Source: Flavisolibacter amylovorans | GTDB lineage: Bacteria > Bacteroidota > Bacteroidia > Chitinophagales > Chitinophagaceae | Direction of reading: 5' to 3' | DNA: 64,000 nt | NCBI RefSeq assembly: GCF_039541815.1 | Contig: NZ_BAABGY010000016.1 | Location: forward strand, 1 to 64,000 | Shown here: positions 1 through 6,319 of the stretch, in pieces | Layout: the number at the start of each line of letters is the position of its first letter | Numbering within the stretch: the first letter of the stretch is position 1 | Made by a program: the position numbers and the translations under genes | The notes under the pieces: generated by a model | What the model was told of the DNA's origin: nothing | Seen by the model: the letters and a program-made list of their open reading frames with translations, nothing else | Database searches by the model: none

Positions 1-81
1 GCAAGCGGGGAAAACGGTCACCCAGCCGAACTCCTGATGCGGCGGAACTATAGGACAGCCCCACACCGGCCGGCAATAGCG

Positions 82-170
82 CCATAACGACCAGGGCTTT
101 GCGCTGTGGCCGAGGATGAATGTAGCACTTTTTGTATGTTCGGAGGCCATAGCGCAATAGCCCATGTTGC
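82..170 (-). repeat. attC-like site 1
   Basis: The arm at 94-111 pairs imperfectly with 145-163 around a loop of about 33 nt. The outer AAC is at 86-88 and the outer GTT at 166-168. The right-hand end reads GTTGCAC, unlike the GTTATGCGC of most other copies. It matches the left end of site 2 (GTGCAAC at 634-640), as expected if both ends belong to the same cassette. Confidence 0.72.
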
Positions 171-193
171 ACGCAGGCGACGGAAACGTCGAC

Positions 194-583
194 CTAGGCT
201 CCAAGTTGCCCACCGTACAAAAACAACAGAACAGACCCTACCAGCAATACCAATAAGAGCAGCAAGAAATATACCTCGTACCAGTTTTGATAGCTTCTCA
301 ATTTGCGCTCAGCGAATGTTGACCTCAAAGACATGTTCTGCTCAGCGTACTTAAACGGAAGATTCACTAAAACTATCAACCCGGCCGCCCAATAAGAAGC
401 TTTCACTGGACCAAAGAAGAAGTCGAATGCTACCCGCCCCACCCCATCAAGTAATGTAATGTCTAGGCCGTTTCCAGCCAATTTAGGCACAAACATTAGC
501 ATGGCCACAAATGCGAACAATACGTAGGCGAGGTTCGCATACACAAGGCACTTAAAAATCCATGAGTTAAAGAAACGCTCCAT
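194..583 (-). CDS. Cassette-encoded small membrane protein
   Basis: This 129-aa protein has no family I recognise. It has two or three hydrophobic segments: one near residues 8-32 (a run of V, L, F and A after a charged N-terminus), one near 62-76, and a strongly hydrophobic one near 103-124 (a leucine/valine stretch). A basic and polar stretch at 78-100 lies between the last two. It is probably an inner-membrane protein. Its stop codon lies 24 bases from attC-like site 1 and its start 50 bases from site 2, so it fills one cassette in the normal orf-attC arrangement. Base composition is clearly lower in GC than the chromosomal genes from 4 kb on, which fits acquired DNA. Function unknown. Confidence 0.7.
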   Translation of the reverse strand: MERFFNSWIFKCLVYANLAYVLFAFVAMLMFVPKLAGNGLDITLLDGVGRVAFDFFFGPVKASYWAAGLIVLVNLPFKYAEQNMSLRSTFAERKLRSYQNWYEVYFLLLLLVLLVGSVLLFLYGGQLGA

Positions 584-633
584 ACAGCCTAAATTACGCC
601 AGACGACTTTAAAGAATGACAGCTAAAGCTTGC

Positions 634-750
634 GTGCAACGGCCAGGGCTTTGCGCTGCCGCCGCAGTAATGAAGTTAGTGCTTTCGGACATTTATAGCA
701 CTTTAGGAAGAGGTGCAGCGGCGAGTAGCGCAATAGCCCATGTTATGCGC
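634..750 (-). repeat. attC-like site 2
   Basis: The left arm GGGCTTTGCGCTGCCGCCGC (646-665) pairs with GCGGCGAGTAGCGCAATAGCCC-like sequence at about 719-739. The stem extension differs from the GTGGCC/GGCCAT of the other sites yet still pairs, so structure is conserved while sequence changes. The loop is longer (about 53 nt). Outer ends are AAC at 638-640 and GTT at 742-744. Confidence 0.72.
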
Positions 751-1136
751 CGCCGGATTTTGGGATCGGAGAACCAGCTAATCGATCCGCAAGAATGGTC
801 CCGTCACGCCCGCTGCTACGAAGCTGATCCCGAGCCGCCCGCATTAGGCAGCGCGGCTTCGTCCGGCCGCTGCGAAGCAGTTTCGAAAGTTGGCACTTCC
901 CGGCCACCGCGAACGTTGATGCGAATAGGCCGCGCGAAGCCGTCGGAGAAGTTGTCGACAAAGTTTTCGACGACGCGCTCGATACGAAGCCAAAAGCGGG
1001 CGGCGTCAACTATTCGTCGGAATGCGCTACGAAGCTGGTAGCACGAACGTCGAACTGAGGAAATGATCCGAAAAACTGAAGCTACTTTAGTGAGGTTGGC
1101 CAAACTTCGACCTAAGGAAGGCAGGTGGCGCATAAC
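640..1136 (-). mobile_element. Gene cassette, diverged copy of the cassette at 2131-2606
   Basis: The stretch from about 745 to 1136 aligns along its whole length with 2217-2606, at very roughly 85 % identity by eye. It contains no convincing gene. Two overlapping minus-strand frames are open in both copies: 816-1133, starting inside the attC end, and 743-1009, whose stop falls in the next attC. A plus-strand frame ending near 1053 is also open in both. Substitutions between the copies change amino acids in every frame, so none shows obvious protein-level conservation. The cassette may be non-coding, encode a fast-evolving peptide, or be decayed. Confidence 0.6.
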
Positions 1137-1225
1137 GGACAGGGCTTTGCGCTGTGGCCGAGGATGAAACTACGAACTATAGCGACTGCTCGTAGGCCAT
1201 AGCGCAACAGCCCATGTTATGCGCC
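1128..1225 (-). repeat. attC-like site 3
   Basis: GGGCTTTGCGCTGTGGCC at 1142-1159 pairs with GGCCATAGCGCAACAGCCC at about 1195-1213. The outer ends are GGCGCATAAC on the left and GTTATGCGCC on the right, a perfect 10-bp inverted repeat. Confidence 0.75.
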
Positions 1226-1228
1226 GTC

Positions 1229-1687
1229 TCAAGTGAGGTTGAGGGTGACCTCATAGCGCTTTGGCTGATGACTTTCTGCTACTATAAAACCTTTGGAATC
1301 TCTTACGGTGCGGAACCAAGTGTCCAGTGGCGCATTTTCTTCTGAAAAGAGCGTGATCTTCCCGACATCGCCAAAGCCTTGTTTGTCAAAATATAATGTA
1401 ATGGTGAGTTGGTAGAGCTCTTCCTCTTCGTTATCGTTGCTGCCGAATTGTCTTGTGAAGCTAATTTGAAAATTCTTTCCGTAGTCATCATACCAATCAT
1501 AAGTCCCATACTGAAATAGTAATAGCTCGGGTTCCGCTTTATCAATTATTGACGGCTCGTAAGTTCTATTAAAGTCCTCGAATACGTCTAAGGAAGTCTT
1601 TACGTTTGGCCCACTCTTTAGAAATGCTTTTTCCACAAGTGATTTCAATAGGGATTCGAGATCGGCATTAGAAACTAGCTTTTTCAT
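1229..1687 (-). CDS. Cassette-encoded soluble acidic protein
   Basis: This 152-aa protein has no family I recognise. It starts MKKLVSNADLESLLKSLVEK, an amphipathic helix, and continues with alternating beta-like stretches rich in aromatic and acidic residues. These include a Y-x-W-Y-D-D-Y patch near residues 63-69 and an acidic NDNEEEEL run near 84-91. No signal peptide or membrane segment is seen, so it is probably cytoplasmic. The stop at 1229 is 3 bases from attC-like site 3 and the start is 16 bases from site 4: the frame fills the cassette almost end to end, the best evidence that cassettes here are read on the minus strand. The gene is AT-richer than the flanking chromosome. Function unknown; an immunity-like or small defence-type role would be speculation. 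Confidence 0.8.
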   Translation of the reverse strand: MKKLVSNADLESLLKSLVEKAFLKSGPNVKTSLDVFEDFNRTYEPSIIDKAEPELLLFQYGTYDWYDDYGKNFQISFTRQFGSNDNEEEELYQLTITLYFDKQGFGDVGKITLFSEENAPLDTWFRTVRDSKGFIVAESHQPKRYEVTLNLT

Positions 1688-1702
1688 GCTGTTCGTTTTG
1701 AT

Positions 1703-1800
1703 GGCGCATAACGACCAGGGCTTTGCGCTGTGGCCGAGAATGAATGTACGAATTACTTGGGTGCTCGGAGGCCATAGCGCAACAGCCCATGTTAGCGGCA
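1703..1800 (-). repeat. attC-like site 4
   Basis: The conserved arms are at about 1718-1735 and 1769-1788, with AAC at 1710-1712 and GTT at 1791-1793. The right end reads GTTAGCGGCA instead of GTTATGCGC. Its exact reverse complement TGCCGCTAAC forms the left end of site 5, marking both ends of one cassette. Confidence 0.76.
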
Positions 1801-1911
1801 GTGCCTTGGGAGGCCTCGTCGCCTTTCTAGACGCTCAATCTCTCGCGGCGGCTTTGTGTTCCATTTTCTATTCCGAAAAACTTACGACTACGCTGTTTCG
1901 CGAGATTTAGC

Positions 1912-2097
1912 CTAGCTAGAACCTGCCGCATTCGCCTTTCGCTCTGCAGCCCAAGATAGCACGAGTCGTAGGAGATGGCGCTTGCCGAAACGTGTTGCGC
2001 CGTTGTTATACCGACTTGCTCCGCGATACCATCTCAACGACACTTTTGTCGTTTCGCCTAAAATATCGACTGGTATGTAGTTTGACTTGACGTCCAT
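1912..2097 (-). CDS. Possible small cassette ORF
   Basis: A 61-aa frame starts MDVKSNYIPVDILGETT and is basic toward the C-terminus. It is the most protein-like minus-strand frame in the cassette at 1711-2131 and its start lies 25 bases from site 5. The stop lies about 112 bases from site 4, leaving an unusual gap of non-coding sequence. An overlapping minus-strand frame at 2006-2203 runs into the attC hairpin and is less likely. No family is recognised; the cassette may be partly degraded. Confidence 0.35.
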   Translation of the reverse strand: MDVKSNYIPVDILGETTKVSLRWYRGASRYNNGATRFGKRHLLRLVLSWAAERKANAAGSS

Positions 2098-2121
2098 TTC
2101 GAATTTTGTGAGAGTTCCGCA

Positions 2122-2222
2122 TTGCCGCTAACGACCAGGGCTTTGCGCTGTGGCCGAGAGGAAAGTTACGAACTATAACGACTGCCCGGAGGCCATAGCG
2201 CAATAGCCCATGTTATGCGCCG
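2122..2222 (-). repeat. attC-like site 5 (nearest the recombinase)
   Basis: GGGCTTTGCGCTGTGGCC at 2138-2155 pairs with GGCCATAGCGCAATAGCCC at about 2191-2209. The left end is TGCCGCTAAC (2122-2131) and the right end GTTATGCGCC (from 2211). The two ends differ from each other, as they should when a site joins two different cassettes. Confidence 0.76.
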
Positions 2223-2606
2223 CCGGACTTTAAGATGGAAGAACCAGCTAATCGATCAGGAAGACTCGTCCCTTCACGTCCGCCGCTATGGAGCTGGTAA
2301 CAAGCCGTCCGCCTCCGGTAGCGCGGCTTCGTCCGGCCACTGCGAAGCAGTTTGGGAAGTTGGCACTTCCCGGCCACCGCGAACGTTGATGCGAAGAGGC
2401 CGCGCGAAGCCGTCGGAGAAGTTGTCGACAAAGTATTCGACGAAGCGCCCAATGCGAAGCGGAAAGCGGGTGGCGCCGAGTTTACGTCGGAATGCGCTAC
2501 GAAGCAGGTAACACGAAAGTCGAACTGAAGAAATGGTCCGAAAATCTGAAGCTACTTTAGTGAGGTTGGCCAAACTTCGACCTAAGGAAGGCAGGTGGCG
2601 CATAAC
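2131..2606 (-). mobile_element. First gene cassette after the recombinase, copy of 640-1136
   Basis: This is the diverged duplicate of the cassette at 640-1136. A minus-strand frame of 128 aa (2286-2672) begins upstream of the cassette boundary, inside the presumed attI region, and another of 79 aa (2213-2452) stops in the attC hairpin. I cannot tell which, if any, is translated. The integrase-proximal boundary is the AAC at 2604-2606 in GGTGGCGCATAACACG. Confidence 0.6.
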
Positions 2607-2788
2607 ACGTAAATATGCGCTATTCCCATCACTTCGCCAAACTACAACCTGCGTGTTCGAAACTCCTGACAACCATCACTTTGCGCTCGCGCATTTTGGG
2701 TAGTTCAACCAGATCCAGGCGCGTTTCTTTGATAGTTCAAACCGACATAGTAATGTGACATTCTTTTCAACTACCCGAAAAACCCGGC
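2607..2788 (-). promoter_or_regulatory. Presumed attI recombination region between recombinase and array
   Basis: This is the stretch between the recombinase stop and the first cassette boundary. The cassette end GGTGGCGCATAAC continues here into sequence unrelated to the attC hairpin, as expected for a cassette inserted at an attI site. If so, attI sits at the 3' side of the recombinase gene, and cassette transcripts would come from the recombinase message or from a promoter in these 180 bases. I saw no clear TAnnTTTG box and no typical direct repeats that would define integrase-binding sites. Confidence 0.4.
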
Positions 2789-3970
2789 CTACAGATCCAA
2801 GCGGAGGCTGTCCAGCGGGCTACGCAGGTTCGCCGGCCCCTTGATAGCAACATGCGTGTATCGAACCGTTGTCGTAATCTGGTGATGCCCCAACAACTCC
2901 TGAATGAAGCGCAGGTCCGTACCCTGCTCCAGCAGGTGCGTTGCATAGCTGTGCCGCAGCATATGCATACTTCCCTTCTTTGTAATGCCGGCCGCCCGCT
3001 TAGCGGCCGCAATCACCTCCTGCGCACTGCGCACCCCATACGCACCACCCTTCTCCCCTTCGAAAAGGTACTCCCGCGGCCGATACTCACGGAAATACAC
3101 CCGCAGCACCTTCAGCAACGTCGGGCTTAGTGGCACCATCCGGTCCTTTTTCCCCTTACCCAATCGCACATGGATCGTCATCCGTTTCGAGTCGATGTCC
3201 CTGACTTTGAGGTGCACCAATTCGCTTACCCGCAGACCGGCACTATAGGCCGTCATCAACAGGGCACGATGCTTCAGGTTCCGGATTCGGCCGATCAACT
3301 CCTCCACTTCTGATGTAGCCAGCACGTTGGGCAACGTCTGGGGCTTCTTTGGCCGGGGCAAGTCGTAGAACTCTTTGCTCCGCCCCTCTACCTGCTCATA
3401 GAAAAACTTCAGCGCATTCACCGCGGTATGAATATGGGCCTCACTATAGCCCCGTTGCTGCATCAACCAAAGCAGGTACGACTGCACCTGCTCACGGGTC
3501 AGGCCCGCTGCCGCACGCGGGCCCAGTAAGCGTAGCAATGCATGAAACTCTGTGCAATAAGTACGCAGCGTACTGGAACTATACCCCTTAAGCTTGATCA
3601 GGTCGCGGAAACGGTTGAACGCAGCCAGGTTGTCGGCACTCAATGGCTGCTCCTGCACAATTCGCGAACGGGCAGACGAAAGACGCTCAGCATCCGTCAC
3701 TCCCAGACAGGCTTTCCGCTGCTCCAGATACTGCTTCAGCAATTGGGTGTCCAAGTGCGCCTTCCCGTGCAACGCCCGCTTCACCGCATCAAAATGCACC
3801 TGCGACAGCGGCACATACCAGCAATTACGCGTCCGGCTCCAGGCCACGTCCTTCAACGGGCGCAGCACCGCTACCACGTCCGCCCAGTCCTTCGGAAACG
3901 GGATCCCGATGCGCTCGGCACGGCGGTGGTAAAAAGCGATGAGCTGAATGGTACGCATGGTAAAACACAA
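2789..3970 (-). CDS. Tyrosine recombinase (XerC/D-IntI-like integrase) of the cassette array
   Basis: This 393-aa protein is a site-specific tyrosine recombinase. The C-terminal catalytic domain shows the full active-site set: Arg in SAGLRVSEL (about residue 246), Lys in GKGKKDR (about 271), H-x-x-R in MLRHSYATHLL (about 335-338), His in LLGHHQITTT (about 363) and the Tyr nucleophile in VRYTHV (about 371). The protein ends with RSPLDSL, shared with IntI proteins and many Bacteroidota integrases. A SAM-like core-binding domain occupies about 115-210. An extra N-terminal domain (about 10-85) carries a W-S-x-x-x-x-C-W-Y-V-P-L-S motif. Between the Lys and the H-x-x-R it lacks the additional segment typical of IntI1. 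A second start at MRTIQL (3958) is probably the true one. It likely recombines the attC-like sites at 82-2222. Confidence 0.88.
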   Translation of the reverse strand: MCFTMRTIQLIAFYHRRAERIGIPFPKDWADVVAVLRPLKDVAWSRTRNCWYVPLSQVHFDAVKRALHGKAHLDTQLLKQYLEQRKACLGVTDAERLSSARSRIVQEQPLSADNLAAFNRFRDLIKLKGYSSSTLRTYCTEFHALLRLLGPRAAAGLTREQVQSYLLWLMQQRGYSEAHIHTAVNALKFFYEQVEGRSKEFYDLPRPKKPQTLPNVLATSEVEELIGRIRNLKHRALLMTAYSAGLRVSELVHLKVRDIDSKRMTIHVRLGKGKKDRMVPLSPTLLKVLRVYFREYRPREYLFEGEKGGAYGVRSAQEVIAAAKRAAGITKKGSMHMLRHSYATHLLEQGTDLRFIQELLGHHQITTTVRYTHVAIKGPANLRSPLDSLRLDL

Positions 3971-4246
3971 AGCTCTCCCGGCCCGCGCAGCCGTCCATGG
4001 GAAGAACCCCGCAAACCGGCCGTGTTTTTCTCATCCGGCCGGTGTTTTTCCTGCAGCTCCCGGCGCCCGGAGCCATCGCACCACTGCTTTGCGAGTCTTA
4101 AAAATGCGCCACCGGTCACGGATCGGGCGGAACGGAAGGCATAACGCCGGGCAGCTGCCTCGCAGCCCCTACCCCGGCCGGAGTAGGGCCCAACCCTTCG
4201 AAAGAATGTACTATCTTAACCAATCGGTTCACAACCCACCGTTGCC
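3971..4246. other. Intergenic region between recombinase and Kelch lipoprotein
   Basis: The two genes are divergent and this stretch must hold both promoters, but I found no clear TAnnTTTG box. GC content jumps here to the chromosomal level. No small gene is convincing. Confidence 0.4.
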
Positions 4247-5938
4247 TTGCGCGCTTCAATCGTCATACTGCTGATCTTGCTATCGGGATGCGCCCGGGAA
4301 TACTCCTACGAAAGCGGCCCCGCCAACCGCGGCCCGGTTGCCGATGCAGGAACCGACCAGGCGCTGCCCGCAATGACCACCGCTACTACCCTCGACGGCT
4401 CCGCCTCCCACGACCCCGACGGAACGATCGCCTCGTATACCTGGGTGCTGCTGTCGGGAGCCGGACCGGTCGTCGCTTCCCCCACCGAACCGGTATCAGC
4501 AATCCGCAACCTCAGTACAGGCAGCTGGGAGCTGGAGCTCACCGTAGCCGACAATAAAGGCGCCACCGCTAAGGATACGGTGAGGATCACGGTGGGTGCA
4601 GCCCCAGCCCCCACCAACCGCGCACCCGTGGCCAGGGCTGGCGCAGATACGATCCTGCCCACCGGCACTACTACGGCTACGCTTAATGGAAGCGGCTCCT
4701 ATGATCCGGACGGAACGATCACCGCGTATCGATGGGACCTGCTTTCGGCGGCAGGCACCCCGGCGCTCACGGGTGCCACCCAGCCCGTAGCCCAGGCATC
4801 CGGCTTGTCGGCCGGCACCTACCTCTTCCGGCTCACCGTTACCGACAACGGGGGCGCCACTGGCACCGACAGCATCCTGATCCGGATAAACAATGACTGC
4901 GGCGTAGCCAACCGTCCAATCGCCAACGCGCAACTGGGCACATGCGCACAGCTTCCTGCGGGTATTGCCGGTATGGATGCGGTTCAGGTAGGCAACAAGC
5001 TGCTGTTCGTGGGTGGCGAATACTACTCCGGTGGTATTTCAGACCATGTCATGATCTACGACCTCGCCTCCAACACCTCATACGCGACGCGCTTGCCGGT
5101 TGCACGCCTTTCGCCGGCCGTGACCGTACTCGGAAACAAAGTTTTCGTTGCGGGTGGTCATGATGGCTGGGGCTTCAGCACCGCGCGTGTCGACATATAT
5201 GATGTGCCTTCCAATACCTGGTCGGCGGCGCAGCTGAGTGTGAGCCGAACGCATGCCAGTGCGGTTACCGTTGGCAACAAGGTGCTGATTGCCGGCGGTC
5301 AGACGGAAGGAGGGAATTTCCCCGGACTTACCACCGTAGACATTTACGACGGCGGCACCAATAGCTGGCGTACCGCCCAGCTGGCCCAGCCGCGCACCCA
5401 CATACAAGGCGTAGCGCTCAATGGGAAAGCCTATTTTACCGGGGGCATGAGCCAGGGCGCGGCGGGGTCCGTGCTGCCGGTCATTGAAGTTTACGACGCC
5501 GCCACCGACAGCTGGTCGCAGCCCGCAGCGCTGCAGATGACGCAACCCAGAGTGTATCATGCCGCCTTTGCTTCCGGTAACACCCTTTACCTCGCAGGCG
5601 GCTTCGTGTCCGCAACCGGGCCGGGCACCAATCAAGTTGAAATGATCGACGTGACCACCGGCGCAAGATCCTTCGCCTGCCTGGCCACCGAACGCAGCAA
5701 CTTCAGGATCGTTCAAAAAGGCACCCAGCTGGTCTTCTTCACCGGCACGCCCCATGGCACACACGACACGTTCGACATCCTCCACTTGCAAACGCTCCAA
5801 TGGACCGTCGGCAAGCTGAGCAATCCCTTATACGTTGCCTCCATCATCGGGGCCAACAACGAGATCTATGTAGCCGGAGGCGCCGGCCTTTTCTCACAGA
5901 CCTATTTCTCCGACAAGGTGTCGAAACTCACGTGGTGA
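4247..5938 (+). CDS. Kelch-repeat/PKD lipoprotein
   Basis: This 563-aa protein is a surface or periplasmic lipoprotein. It begins with a short hydrophobic signal ending in the lipobox LLSGC (Cys at about residue 15). Two PKD/REJ-like beta-sandwich domains follow at about 30-118 and 125-216, recognisable by their P-V-A-D-A-G and D-P-D-G-T-I motifs. The rest (about 226-563) is a Kelch beta-propeller with repeated VGGxxYxxG, IYDxxxNTW and VAGG motifs. The start is a TTG codon, as no in-frame ATG precedes the signal peptide; ATG at 4206 is out of frame. No catalytic residues are evident, so a binding role at the cell surface is likely. Its Kelch segment resembles those of the two giant proteins downstream but it lacks a T9SS tail. 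Confidence 0.85.
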   Translation: MRASIVILLILLSGCAREYSYESGPANRGPVADAGTDQALPAMTTATTLDGSASHDPDGTIASYTWVLLSGAGPVVASPTEPVSAIRNLSTGSWELELTVADNKGATAKDTVRITVGAAPAPTNRAPVARAGADTILPTGTTTATLNGSGSYDPDGTITAYRWDLLSAAGTPALTGATQPVAQASGLSAGTYLFRLTVTDNGGATGTDSILIRINNDCGVANRPIANAQLGTCAQLPAGIAGMDAVQVGNKLLFVGGEYYSGGISDHVMIYDLASNTSYATRLPVARLSPAVTVLGNKVFVAGGHDGWGFSTARVDIYDVPSNTWSAAQLSVSRTHASAVTVGNKVLIAGGQTEGGNFPGLTTVDIYDGGTNSWRTAQLAQPRTHIQGVALNGKAYFTGGMSQGAAGSVLPVIEVYDAATDSWSQPAALQMTQPRVYHAAFASGNTLYLAGGFVSATGPGTNQVEMIDVTTGARSFACLATERSNFRIVQKGTQLVFFTGTPHGTHDTFDILHLQTLQWTVGKLSNPLYVASIIGANNEIYVAGGAGLFSQTYFSDKVSKLTW

Positions 5939-6274
5939 GGACTTCAGATTTATGATTTGTGATTCCGCCCCTGCACCCCGGTACCGGCATTATAGAGCTG
6001 CGATTAACGATTTGAGTAGCCGTCTGCGCTATCAAGGCCGCTCCTGCCGGCCGTGCAGGCAGGGCATGCGAGGCTACCGTCCCTTTCCTCGAAGAGACGC
6101 CGGCACCCCGAAGCTTCGGGGGCACGACGAAAACGAATATCTTCTCTGTTTCGCTCCCGCCCGTATCGCAACAACAAATCTGAAATCAAAAATCACCCAT
6201 CTGAAATCCAGATCACCGATCCGCGATCACCGATCTGAGATCCCCCCGCGCGTCAGCAACAAATCTGAAATCAA
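5939..6274. other. Repeat-rich intergenic region
   Basis: About 335 bases hold no gene. The second half contains several degenerate copies of ATCTGAAATC/ATCTGAGATC-like words (6176-6265). Similar words recur at 44440-44475. A GC-rich segment around 6040-6120 contains small inverted repeats. Confidence 0.5.
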
Positions 6275-6300
6275 CAAAGGGCACCCGAAGGTGCCCTTTG
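6275..6300. terminator. Bidirectional intrinsic terminator
   Basis: A perfect 11-bp stem, CAAAGGGCACC / GGTGCCCTTTG, closes a CGAA loop. It lies 20 bases past the stop of the minus-strand giant gene and downstream of the plus-strand Kelch gene. A T-containing stretch follows on both strands, so it can serve both convergent genes. Confidence 0.8.
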
Positions 6301-6319
6301 TATTTCTACTGGTATGCGG

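Larger units (their letters stand above)
1..2606 (-). mobile_element. Integron-like gene cassette array (five cassettes)
   Basis: Five imperfect hairpins of about 90-115 bp recur at 82, 634, 1128, 1703 and 2122. Each has an outer AAC...GTT pair, a left arm close to GGGCTTTGCGCT and a right arm close to AGCGCAAyAGCCC with one extra base, around a variable loop. This is the architecture of integron attC sites. Between them lie small cassettes with boundaries near 2606, 2131, 1711, 1136, 640 and 88. The clear ORFs (194-583, 1229-1687) are on the minus strand with their stop codons next to a hairpin, and the extra unpaired base sits in the half that would be L'' in that orientation. I therefore read the array as minus-strand cassettes starting next to the recombinase. 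Bases 1-81 are the start of a further cassette cut by the window edge. No promoter is evident inside the cassettes. Confidence 0.75.

Noticed and set aside
2789..3970. Calling the recombinase a classical integron integrase (intI)
   Set aside because: The IntI-specific insert between the Lys and H-x-x-R motifs is absent, so the symbol intI is not justified from the sequence.
4206..4250. ATG at 4206 as start of the Kelch lipoprotein
   Set aside because: It is not in frame with the signal peptide and lipobox; the in-frame start is TTG at 4247.
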